DNA from: Pseudomonas sp. A34-9
GTDB lineage: Bacteria; Pseudomonadota; Gammaproteobacteria; Pseudomonadales; Pseudomonadaceae
Reading direction: 5' to 3'
NCBI RefSeq assembly: GCF_029543085.1
Contig: NZ_CP119967.1
Coordinates: forward strand, 5,110,501 to 5,174,500
Length of the DNA stretch: 64,000 bases
Below are positions 57,311 to 64,000 of this stretch, in pieces; the first letter of the stretch is position 1; each line of letters starts with the position of its first letter. A program made the translations under genes and the position numbers. The notes beneath the pieces were generated by a model. It searched no databases and was not told where the DNA came from. It worked only from the letters and a program-made list of their open reading frames with translations.

Positions 57311-57529
57311 ATGTATGTTTGTCTCTGCACTGGCGTCACCGACGGACAGATCCGCGAAGCGATCTATGAAGGTTGCTGCAGCTATAAAGAAGTCCGCCAG
57401 GCCACCGGCGTCGCCAGCCAATGCGGCAAATGTGCCTGCCTTGCCAAGGAAGTGGTCCGCGAAACCCTGACCAAGCTGCAAACCGCCCAGGCCGCGATCC
57501 CCTATCCTGTAGAATTTACCGCTGCGTAA
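57311..57529 (+). CDS. bfd: Bacterioferritin-associated ferredoxin
   Basis: The 72-residue [2Fe-2S] protein has cluster ligands Cys4, Cys6, Cys38 and Cys41 (CLC ... CGKC). It donates electrons to bacterioferritin to release stored iron. ATG 57311 gives the conserved N-terminus MYVCLCTGVT; the in-frame start ten codons earlier lacks conservation. It stands behind a Fur-box promoter and 201 bp before bfr. Confidence 0.96.
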   Translation: MYVCLCTGVTDGQIREAIYEGCCSYKEVRQATGVASQCGKCACLAKEVVRETLTKLQTAQAAIPYPVEFTAA

Positions 57530-57543
57530 TAACACCCCATTTC

Positions 57544-57573
57544 AAAGAACCGGACTAATGTCCGGTTTTTTTA
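57544..57573 (+). terminator. Terminator after bfd
   Basis: Stem aaccgga/tccggtt with a T-run, 15 bases past the stop, so bfd and bfr are largely separate transcripts. Confidence 0.88.
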
Positions 57574-57730
57574 TGCCTGTAAATCAACTGCTTAGGCTCT
57601 AGACGCGGAACACAAACATTCTTATTCCGATTAATTTTCATATATTATTCAATAACTTAGGTTTGACACTTATAAGTGCGAAGCTCAAACTCTGCCGTAT
57701 ATACAGCTATTACAGGGCAGGACTCCGATC

Positions 57731-58204
57731 ATGAAAGGCGACATTACAGTCATCCAGCATCTCAACAAGATCCTTGCCAATGAGCTGGTCGCGATCAATC
57801 AGTACTTCCTGCATGCGCGCATGTACGAAGATTGGGGTCTGAACAAGCTCGGCAAGCACGAATACAAAGAATCCATCGACGAGATGAAGCACGCGGACAA
57901 GCTGATCAAGCGCATCCTGTTCCTTGAAGGCCTGCCGAACGTGCAGGACTTGGGCAAGCTGCACATCGGCGAGCACACCAGAGAAATGCTGGAGTGCGAC
58001 CTGCGCATCGAGAAGACCGGCCACGCTGACCTGAAAACGGCGATCGCGCATTGCGAAACCGTTGGCGACTTCGGCAGCCGTGAACTGCTCGAAGACATTC
58101 TCGAATCCGAAGAAGAACATATCGACTGGCTGGAGACCCAATTGGGCCTGATCGATAAAGTCGGTCTTGAGAACTATCTGCAATCGCAGATGGGCGAAGA
58201 GTAA
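57731..58204 (+). CDS. bfrB: Bacterioferritin (heme-containing, BfrB type)
   Basis: The 157-residue subunit of the 24-mer iron store has the complete ferroxidase centre (Glu18, Glu51, His54, Glu94, Glu127, His130) and the heme ligand Met52 (IDEMKHADK). Adjacent to bfd, its known partner. A TTGACA at 57663 may be part of its promoter; the -10 is not clear. Confidence 0.96.
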   Translation: MKGDITVIQHLNKILANELVAINQYFLHARMYEDWGLNKLGKHEYKESIDEMKHADKLIKRILFLEGLPNVQDLGKLHIGEHTREMLECDLRIEKTGHADLKTAIAHCETVGDFGSRELLEDILESEEEHIDWLETQLGLIDKVGLENYLQSQMGEE

Positions 58205-58230
58205 GAGCTGCCGAAGGCTGCGATCTTTTC
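58205..58230. repeat. Half copy of the REP element directly after bfrB
   Basis: Single arm gagctgccgaaggctgcgatctttt begins at the base after the stop codon; no matching arm nearby. Confidence 0.6.
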
Positions 58231-58270
58231 AGATTGCACCGGCAACTTGCAGTAGCTTTTCGAACGCACT

Positions 58271-58307
58271 AAAAAGCCCCGCCCTCTTTCGAGGTGCGGG
58301 GCTTTTT
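58271..58307. terminator. Terminator after bfrB
   Basis: Stem aaaaagccccgc/gcggggcttttt with an inner cctc/gagg pairing, between the convergent bfrB and grxD genes. Confidence 0.9.
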
Positions 58308-58317
58308 ATTGGCTGAA

Positions 58318-58360
58318 GATCAAAAGACCGCAGCCTCGTGTCACTCGACAGCTCCTACAG
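58318..58360. repeat. Diverged single-arm REP element
   Basis: The segment gatcaaaagaccgcagcctcg...gacagctcctacag resembles the second REP sub-variant (compare 20432-20472) in reverse; no complementary arm is present. Confidence 0.5.
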
Positions 58361-58392
58361 AAGCAGGAGGCGTCGCGTGGAATCCAGCCTTA

Positions 58393-58734
58393 TCAGGCTT
58401 CGGACTTGTTCGCCGCTGCTGCTTCAACAGCCGACTTGATGGTGGTTTGCAACGAACCGTCTGCCGCCATCTCGGTCATGATGTCGCTACCGCCGACCAG
58501 CTCACCGCCAACCCACAGTTGCGGGAAAGTCGGCCAGTTGGCGTATTTAGGCAGGTTGGCGCGGATTTCCGGGTTCTGCAGGATATCCACGTACGCAAAC
58601 TTTTCGCCACAAGCCATGACAGCCTGCGCAGCTTTCGCGGAGAAGCCACACTGCGGGGCATTCGGCGAGCCTTTCATGTAAAGCAGAATGGTGTTGTTGG
58701 CAATCTGCTCTTTAATCGTTTCGATGATATCCAT
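58393..58734 (-). CDS. grxD: Monothiol glutaredoxin Grx4 (GrxD)
   Basis: The 113-residue protein has the CGFS active site (Cys29-Ser32) and a WPTFPQLWVGGELVGG block. It binds a [2Fe-2S] cluster with glutathione and takes part in Fe-S delivery. ATG 58734 is chosen to give the conserved MDIIETIKEQI start; a longer start has no ribosome site. It fits the iron-related neighbourhood with bfd and bfrB. Confidence 0.95.
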   Translation of the reverse strand: MDIIETIKEQIANNTILLYMKGSPNAPQCGFSAKAAQAVMACGEKFAYVDILQNPEIRANLPKYANWPTFPQLWVGGELVGGSDIMTEMAADGSLQTTIKSAVEAAAANKSEA

Positions 58735-58831
58735 GGAGCACCTCGGCTGAACTTTCCGACTCATGGGTCGGCACGGTGACGCATTGTAACGGAATCCCGA
58801 GCGCCATGCTCGGTCTCCCCGACAGTCACGC

Positions 58832-60937
58832 TCAAGCGGCCGCCACCGTCACTGGCACACCATTAAGGGCCGCATTACCCGACAATTCATCGAGCTGGCA
58901 TTCATCGGTCAGATCATTGGCACTCGAACCCGGCTGGCCACTGGCAATCGCCATCTGCACACCCGGGCGCGCATGGCCCCAGCCGTGGGGCAAACTGACC
59001 ACGCCTTTCATCATGTCCAGACTGCCGAGTACCTCCACCTCGATCTGGCCGACCCGCGAACTGACGCGCACCCGTTGACCATCGTTAAGCCCACGACTGG
59101 CGAGATCGTCCGGGTGCATCAGCAACTGATGACGCGGCTTGCCCTTCACCAGACGGTGATAGTTGTGCATCCATGAATTGTTGCTGCGTACGTGGCGGCG
59201 GCCAATCATCAACAGCTCATCGGCGGCCGGCGCCTGCAATGCGGCAAAGCGTGCGAGGTCGGCAAGGATCTCTGGCGGAGCAGCCTGCACACGCTGATTC
59301 GGCGTTTTCAGGCGCGCAGCCAGGTTCGGCTTCAACGCGCCCAGATCAATCCCGTGCGGATGATCGAACAAAGTCGCCAACGAAAGCTTTCGCTCAGACC
59401 CGTCACCGTACAGACCCATGCGCAGGCCCAAGTCGATCATCTTCGCCGGTGGCATGGTCGGTTTCAGCTCCTTGCCGGTCTTCTCGGCAAACGCCTTGGC
59501 CAGGCCCACGAAGATCTCCCAGTCATGTAAAGCACCCTCAGGCTTGGCGAGGATCGCGCGGTTGAAGCGGGTGACGTTGCGCACCGCGAACAGATTGAAG
59601 GTGGTGTCGTAGTGATCGTTCTCCAGCGCCGAGGTCGACGGCAGGATCAGATCGGCGTAGCGCGTGGTTTCATTGATGTACAGGTCGATGCTGACCATGA
59701 ACTCCAAACCGTCCAGCGCCTGCTCCAGTTGCCGCCCGTTCGGCGTCGACAGCACCGGGTTGCCTGCAACGGTGATCAGCGCGCGAATCTGCCCTTCACC
59801 TTCGGTAAGCATCTCTTCAGCCAGCGCCGAGACGGGCAACTCTCCGCCGTATTCAGGACGACCCGAGACTCGGCTCTGCCATTTGTTGAAATGCCCGCCC
59901 GAGGTCGATGCCACCAGATCCACGGCCGGCTCGGTGCACAAAGCGCCGCCAACCCGGTCGAGGTTGCCGGTGACCAGATTGATCAATTGCACGACCCAGT
60001 GGCACAAGGTGCCAAAGGCCTGCGTCGAAACGCCCATGCGCCCGTAGCACACGGCACTCGGCGCGCCGGCGAAATCCCGGGCCAGTTGGCGGATCTGCTC
60101 AGCAGGCACCGCACACAACGGGCTCATCGCCTCAGCCGTAAACGCCGCCACCGCCGCGCGTACATCGTCCAGGCCATCAATCGGCAAATGACTGTCGCGG
60201 GTCAGCCCTTCGCTGAACAACGTGTTGAGCACACCAAACAACAACGCCGCATCTCCCCCCGGACGCACGAACAAATGTTGGTCGGCTATCGCCGCCGTCT
60301 CGCTGCGCCGCGGATCGACCACCACCACTTTGCCGCCGCGCGCCTGAATCGCTTTCAGACGTTTTTCGACATCCGGCACGGTCATGATGCTGCCGTTGGA
60401 CGCCAGCGGATTACCGCCGAGAATCAGCATGAAGTCGGTGTGATCGATATCTGGAATCGGCAACAGCAAACCATGGCCGTACATCAGATAACTGCTCAGG
60501 TGATGCGGCAATTGATCGACCGAGGTCGCCGAGTAGCGGTTGCGCGTCTTCAGCAACCCCAGGAAATAATTGCTGTGGGTCATCAGCCCGTAGTTGTGCA
60601 CGCTCGGGTTGCCTTGGTAGACCGCCACGGCGTTCTGGCCATGACGCTCCTGAATCGCTGCCAGTTTCTCGGCCACCAGTGCAAACGCTTCGTCCCACTC
60701 GATCGGCAGCCACTCGCTACCCACGCGGCGCATTGGCTGGCGCAGGCGGTCCGGATCGTTCTGGATGTCTTGCAGGGCGACGGCTTTGGGGCAGATGTGG
60801 CCACGGCTAAAGGTGTCGAGGGCATCACCCTTGATCGAGGTGATAGCAACATGGCCATCGCTCTCGGTAGTCTCGATGGTCAGACCACAAATGGCTTCAC
60901 ACAGGTGGCAGGCACGGTGATGGAGAGTCTTGGTCAT
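58832..60937 (-). CDS. Molybdopterin oxidoreductase with N-terminal [4Fe-4S] cluster
   Basis: The 701-residue protein of the formate dehydrogenase/nitrate reductase (DMSO reductase) superfamily has cluster ligands Cys10, Cys13, Cys17 and Cys49. Bis-MGD-binding regions include GGNPLASNGSIM and VVVDPRRSETA. A C-terminal molybdopterin-dinucleotide binding domain starts around residue 590 (IGRRHVRSNNSWMHN). There is no Tat signal, so it is cytoplasmic. No partner subunit or cofactor-biosynthesis gene adjoins. The substrate cannot be deduced. Confidence 0.9.
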   Translation of the reverse strand: MTKTLHHRACHLCEAICGLTIETTESDGHVAITSIKGDALDTFSRGHICPKAVALQDIQNDPDRLRQPMRRVGSEWLPIEWDEAFALVAEKLAAIQERHGQNAVAVYQGNPSVHNYGLMTHSNYFLGLLKTRNRYSATSVDQLPHHLSSYLMYGHGLLLPIPDIDHTDFMLILGGNPLASNGSIMTVPDVEKRLKAIQARGGKVVVVDPRRSETAAIADQHLFVRPGGDAALLFGVLNTLFSEGLTRDSHLPIDGLDDVRAAVAAFTAEAMSPLCAVPAEQIRQLARDFAGAPSAVCYGRMGVSTQAFGTLCHWVVQLINLVTGNLDRVGGALCTEPAVDLVASTSGGHFNKWQSRVSGRPEYGGELPVSALAEEMLTEGEGQIRALITVAGNPVLSTPNGRQLEQALDGLEFMVSIDLYINETTRYADLILPSTSALENDHYDTTFNLFAVRNVTRFNRAILAKPEGALHDWEIFVGLAKAFAEKTGKELKPTMPPAKMIDLGLRMGLYGDGSERKLSLATLFDHPHGIDLGALKPNLAARLKTPNQRVQAAPPEILADLARFAALQAPAADELLMIGRRHVRSNNSWMHNYHRLVKGKPRHQLLMHPDDLASRGLNDGQRVRVSSRVGQIEVEVLGSLDMMKGVVSLPHGWGHARPGVQMAIASGQPGSSANDLTDECQLDELSGNAALNGVPVTVAAA

Positions 60938-61071
60938 GGCCAGTCTCTGTCTTGTTCTGGGCGGACAATCGCGCCCGCGGGAACAAAACTATGGCCCCGG
61001 CGCCGTCCAGGCACCAGCGACGTTCGTCTTGTGAATCGACGACTATCAGGTGAGCCGATAGCTCGCCACGT

Positions 61072-61362
61072 TTAACTGGAAGGGAGCTGAGGTGGCGCCG
61101 CCAACTGGATTTCCTGAATGGTTTCGATCTGCTCGTGGGCGACATGTACGCCGGTCAGTTCGCCAATCAACCGCCAATGCTCGTCGAGCCCGGCGCTGAT
61201 GGTGGCCATGCGATCAATCATGTGGCGACCGGCCGTCTTGACCACTTCGTCTTCGCTGCGCAGCAGTTCGAAAGACATTGAGGTGACCGACGCGGTGAGA
61301 TGGGTCAGTGAGCGAGCCGTATGGCCCAGCAATTCCATTAACAGTTTTTCTTTCGATTCCAT
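61072..61362 (-). CDS. Small helical hypothetical protein (96 aa)
   Basis: The 96-residue protein is mostly alpha-helical with many hydroxyl and acidic residues (KEKLLMELLGHTARSLTHLT, then DEVVKTAGRHMIDRMATIS). No signal peptide, metal motif or membrane helix is visible. It has a GGAAGC-type site upstream and proper start. Similar short proteins occur in Pseudomonas, but I do not recognise a named family. It is 134 bp upstream of the molybdopterin oxidoreductase gene on the same strand. Confidence 0.65.
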   Translation of the reverse strand: MESKEKLLMELLGHTARSLTHLTASVTSMSFELLRSEDEVVKTAGRHMIDRMATISAGLDEHWRLIGELTGVHVAHEQIETIQEIQLAAPPQLPSS

Positions 61363-61766
61363 GCGGAGGCTTCCTGCGTCGCTCGAAACTTATTTATAAC
61401 CCAGCACTTTGCTTTAGCAAATGTTTCAGCCCGAGCATCCGACCAAGTGATGGCATGGCGCCACGGTCGTAAACCGACTCAGCCAGCTCGATCCCCGCCA
61501 CCGCGCATTGCCAAGCCCCGCGAGGCCAGTGTACAAAGAGGCTCGCTGCTGCCCTGAACCCGGCTTCAAATGCGCGACTGCAACATTCAGTGCGCCCTTC
61601 GATTTCCGCAAAAACCGTAGCCTATTGGAAAAACGCGACATTTAGTGTCAATATCGCGCCTCCCCCTATTTCGTCGCCCCGTGCGGCTTACGCCGCAGGT
61701 CTCGCCCGTTGTTCCGTTAAACAAGGCTTTGAGCATCTGCGGTTTGTAGCAAAAAGGTAGTCAATG
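61363..61766. other. argF leader region with possible ArgR half-site
   Basis: No convincing gene lies in this 404-bp stretch. On the minus strand TGTCGC-N8-AA (61640 to 61625) matches the half-site pattern of the AraC-type ArgR of pseudomonads. A second half-site one helical period away was not found. argF repression by ArgR is known in P. aeruginosa. Confidence 0.35.
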
Positions 61767-62687
61767 ATGAGCGCAAGGCACTTTCTCTCCCTGATGGATT
61801 GCACGCCCGAAGAGCTGGTCAGCGTGATCCGTCGAGGCGTTGAGCTCAAGGACCTGCGTAACCGCGGCGTACTGTTCGAGCCTCTGAAAAACCGCGTGCT
61901 GGGCATGATCTTCGAAAAGTCATCGACCCGTACCCGGATCTCGTTCGAGGCCGGCATGATCCAGCTCGGCGGCCAGGCGATCTTCCTCTCGCCGCGCGAC
62001 ACCCAACTGGGCCGTGGCGAGCCGATCGGCGACTGCGCCATCGTCATGTCGAGCATGCTCGATGCGGTGATGATCCGTACCTTCGCCCACAGCACTCTGA
62101 CCGAATTTGCGGCCAACTCGCGCGTACCGGTGATCAACGGCCTGTCCGATGACCTGCACCCGTGCCAGTTGCTGGCCGACATGCAGACCTTCCTTGAACA
62201 CCGTGGCTCGATTCAGGGCAAAACCGTGGCCTGGATCGGCGACGGCAATAACATGTGCAACAGTTATATAGAGGCGGCGATCCAGTTCGACTTCCAGTTG
62301 CGCGTCGCCTGCCCGGAAGGCTACGAGCCCAACCCGGAGTTCGTGGCCAAGGCTGGCGAGCGTGTGACCATTGTCCGCGATCCGCAGGACGCCGTGCGCG
62401 GCGCGCATCTGGTGAGCACCGATGTCTGGACTTCGATGGGTCAGGAAGAGGAAACTGCCAAGCGCCTCAAGTTGTTCGCCCCGTTCCAGGTCAACCGCGC
62501 CCTGCTCGACCTCGCTGCCGAGGACGTGCTGTTCATGCACTGTTTGCCTGCGCACCGTGGCGAAGAAATCAGCCTCGACCTGCTTGATGACCCGCGCTCC
62601 GTCGCCTGGGATCAGGCAGAAAACCGTCTCCACGCACAGAAGGCCCTGCTCGAGTTCCTCGTCGAACCGGCATATCACCACGCATGA
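61767..62687 (+). CDS. argF: Anabolic ornithine carbamoyltransferase
   Basis: The 306-residue enzyme makes citrulline from ornithine and carbamoyl phosphate. The carbamoyl-phosphate motif SSTRTR (52-57), HPCQ and the ornithine-site [11 protein letters not shown] are intact. The sequence agrees with P. aeruginosa ArgF as I recall it. Two consecutive ATGs (61764 and 61767) are possible; the second gives the conserved [11 protein letters not shown] start. The stop overlaps the ABC ATPase start (ATGA at 62684). Confidence 0.96.
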   Translation: MSARHFLSLMDCTPEELVSVIRRGVELKDLRNRGVLFEPLKNRVLGMIFEKSSTRTRISFEAGMIQLGGQAIFLSPRDTQLGRGEPIGDCAIVMSSMLDAVMIRTFAHSTLTEFAANSRVPVINGLSDDLHPCQLLADMQTFLEHRGSIQGKTVAWIGDGNNMCNSYIEAAIQFDFQLRVACPEGYEPNPEFVAKAGERVTIVRDPQDAVRGAHLVSTDVWTSMGQEEETAKRLKLFAPFQVNRALLDLAAEDVLFMHCLPAHRGEEISLDLLDDPRSVAWDQAENRLHAQKALLEFLVEPAYHHA

Positions 62688-63793
62688 GCCATGAATTACT
62701 GCTGAACCTGCGCAACCTCGCTTGCGGCTATCAAGACCAACGCGTGGTGCAGAACCTCAATCTGCACCTCAACGCCGGTGACATCGGCTGCCTGCTCGGC
62801 TCGTCCGGCTGCGGCAAGACCACCACCCTGCGCGCCATCGCCGGTTTCGAACCGGTGCACGAAGGTGAAATCACCCTCGGTGGCGAGACCATTTCCAGCG
62901 CCGGTTTCACCCTCGCGCCGGAGAAACGCCGGATCGGCATGGTGTTCCAGGATTACGCGCTGTTCCCGCACCTGAGCGTCGCCGACAACATTGCCTTCGG
63001 TATCCGCAAGCACCCGAACAAAGAGCGCATCACCGCAGAGTTGCTCGAACTGGTCAACCTGAAAAACCTTGGCAAACGCTTCCCGCACGAGTTGTCCGGC
63101 GGTCAGCAACAGCGCGTCGCCCTCGCCCGCGCCCTGGCGCCGGAGCCGCAATTGCTGCTGCTCGACGAGCCGTTCTCCAACCTCGATGGCGAACTGCGCC
63201 GCAAGCTCAGTCATGAAGTGCGCGACATCCTCAAGGCCCGTGGCACCAGCGCGATTCTGGTGACGCACGACCAGGAAGAAGCCTTCGCCGTCAGCGATCA
63301 CGTCGGTGTGTTCAAGGAAGGTCGACTGGAGCAGTGGGACACGCCGTACAACCTGTATCACGAACCGGCCACGCCGTTTGTAGCGAGCTTTATCGGACAG
63401 GGTTACTTCATTCGCGGCCAGCTCGGCAGCCCGGAATCGGTGCAGACTGAACTGGGCGAGCTGCGTGGCAATCGGGCTTACACCTGGCCGATTGGCGGCG
63501 CGGTGGATGTGTTGCTGCGTCCGGACGACATCGTTTATGCGCCGGACAGTGGGCTGAAAGCGCGGATTGTCGGCAAGACGTTCCTTGGGGCGTCGACGCT
63601 GTATCGTTTGCAACTGCCGACGGGTGCGCAGCTGGAATCGATTTTCCCCAGCCATGCCGATCATCAGGTGGGGGCTGAGGTGGGGATTCGTGTCGCTGCC
63701 GAACACCTCGTCCTGTTCCAGGCCAGCGGCAGTACCGCGGCACAAATCCCGGCTGCGGAAAACGGCGTGCGCCGCTACAGCGCCGCCCTCTAA
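62684..63793 (+). CDS. ABC transporter ATPase, FbpC/PotA-like
   Basis: The 369-residue ATPase has Walker [10 protein letters not shown] (39-47), the Q-loop [12 protein letters not shown], signature LSGGQQQR, Walker B LLLLDEP and switch His (VTHDQEEAF), followed by a C-terminal TOBE/MOI-like domain (about 250-345). It energises an importer of the iron/polyamine type, but no permease or binding-protein gene is next to it. The ATGA overlap with argF means the two are translated together, an arrangement also found in P. aeruginosa. Confidence 0.92.
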   Translation: MSHELLLNLRNLACGYQDQRVVQNLNLHLNAGDIGCLLGSSGCGKTTTLRAIAGFEPVHEGEITLGGETISSAGFTLAPEKRRIGMVFQDYALFPHLSVADNIAFGIRKHPNKERITAELLELVNLKNLGKRFPHELSGGQQQRVALARALAPEPQLLLLDEPFSNLDGELRRKLSHEVRDILKARGTSAILVTHDQEEAFAVSDHVGVFKEGRLEQWDTPYNLYHEPATPFVASFIGQGYFIRGQLGSPESVQTELGELRGNRAYTWPIGGAVDVLLRPDDIVYAPDSGLKARIVGKTFLGASTLYRLQLPTGAQLESIFPSHADHQVGAEVGIRVAAEHLVLFQASGSTAAQIPAAENGVRRYSAAL

Positions 63794-63795
63794 GA

Positions 63796-63867
63796 TCAAA
63801 AGATCGCAGCCTGCGGCAGCTCCTGCATTGATCCCTGTAGGAGCTGCGGCAGGCTGCGATCTTTTGA
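63796..63867. repeat. REP-like palindrome after the ABC ATPase gene
   Basis: Arms tcaaaagatcgcagcctgcgg and ccggcaggctgcgatcttttga-like sequence (one mismatch region) flank a short loop between convergent genes. Confidence 0.8.
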
Positions 63868-63869
63868 CT

Positions 63870-64000
63870 TTAAGCTAGCAGCAACGTACCGCTCGCAACC
63901 AGCGTCGCATTACCGCCAATCTTCACTCGCTCACCCTCCAACCGACAAAACAACTCCCCACCCCGCGCCGAACGCTGGCACGCGGTCAGGCTCGATTTGC
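63870..64000 (-). CDS. PhzF-family isomerase, C-terminal end only (partial)
   Basis: Only the last 43 codons are present; the 5' part lies beyond the right window edge. The readable end (QRSARGGELFCRLEGERV, then KIGGNATLVASGTL) is characteristic of the PhzF phenazine-biosynthesis-like protein family C-terminus. The stop TAA is revcomp 63870-63872. Such proteins are common in non-phenazine producers, so a biosynthetic role is not implied. Confidence 0.7.
   Translation of the reverse strand, partial: KSSLTACQRSARGGELFCRLEGERVKIGGNATLVASGTLLLA

Noticed and set aside
59612..61075. Open frame of 487 codons opposite the molybdopterin oxidoreductase
   Set aside because: Antisense shadow of the intact oxidoreductase gene; Arg/His/Gln-rich translation.
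61426..61641. 71-codon frame in the argF leader on the minus strand
   Set aside because: No ribosome site, basic low-complexity content, and it lies in the expected control region of argF.

Overview
The window is a chromosomal segment of a fluorescent pseudomonad (Pseudomonas fluorescens group). The G+C-rich codon use, the many short intergenic palindromes (REP-like elements) and the gene order support this. As far as I recall the PAO1 map, three blocks match P. aeruginosa PAO1 almost gene for gene: argP-argO-sodB-bifA-icmP-mexVW-inaA-colS-colR (around PA4363-PA4381), rsx-nth (around PA3490-PA3496), and argG-motY-pyrC-rnt-ahpC-bfd-bfr-grxD-argF (around PA3525-PA3538). No tRNA, rRNA, transposase, prophage or CRISPR array was found.

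Layout. 1-7.6 kb: catabolic and accessory genes. These are a Tat-exported solute-binding protein (cut by the window edge), an aldehyde dehydrogenase overlapping an AruI-like thiamine-diphosphate decarboxylase, a divergent LysR regulator, a small oxidoreductase, and a secreted metallo-beta-lactamase-fold protein with its own LysR regulator. 7.7-12 kb: p-hydroxybenzoate use (AraC regulator and pobA) plus a DHA2-type drug exporter. 12-17 kb: a tandem-Cache secreted protein, a coiled-coil membrane protein, an epimerase-like SDR, and argP / ACT protein / argO. 17-30 kb: sodB, bifA, an iron-linked lipoprotein cluster (two imelysins, a di-heme protein, a DUF1513 protein) and an RND efflux pair. 30-37 kb: an envelope-stress block with colRS, its methyltransferase/inaA partners, and a divergent LTA-synthase-like transferase and PAP2 phosphatase behind a three-copy, 11-bp-spaced direct repeat. 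37-43 kb: groESL, fxsA, a HugZ-family gene, an SDR and apbC. 43-50 kb: metG and an unusual rsxABDGE-nth operon. 50-52 kb: a BvgA-like orphan regulator and an A+T-rich unrecognised gene. 52-64 kb: argG, motY, pyrC, rnt, peroxiredoxin, bfd, bfr, grxD, a molybdopterin oxidoreductase, argF with an overlapping ABC ATPase gene, and the 3' end of a PhzF-family gene.

The strongest candidate for something undescribed is the Rsx/Rnf operon. rsxC is absent. RsxB starts directly at its Fe-S motif without the usual membrane anchor and carries a roughly 270-residue tail with three related helical repeats resembling the RnfC C-terminus. RsxA has lost both, and RsxE one, of the conserved membrane cysteines that ligate an iron-sulfur cluster in characterised Rnf/Nqr complexes. 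This looks like a re-wired membrane redox complex whose electron source and function cannot be the textbook ones. Secondary points of interest are the ColR-like operator, the Fur-like control of the imelysin and bfd genes, the non-canonical metal motif in the MBL-fold protein, the A+T-rich orphan gene near 51 kb, and a perfect 46-bp inverted repeat near 22.1 kb.
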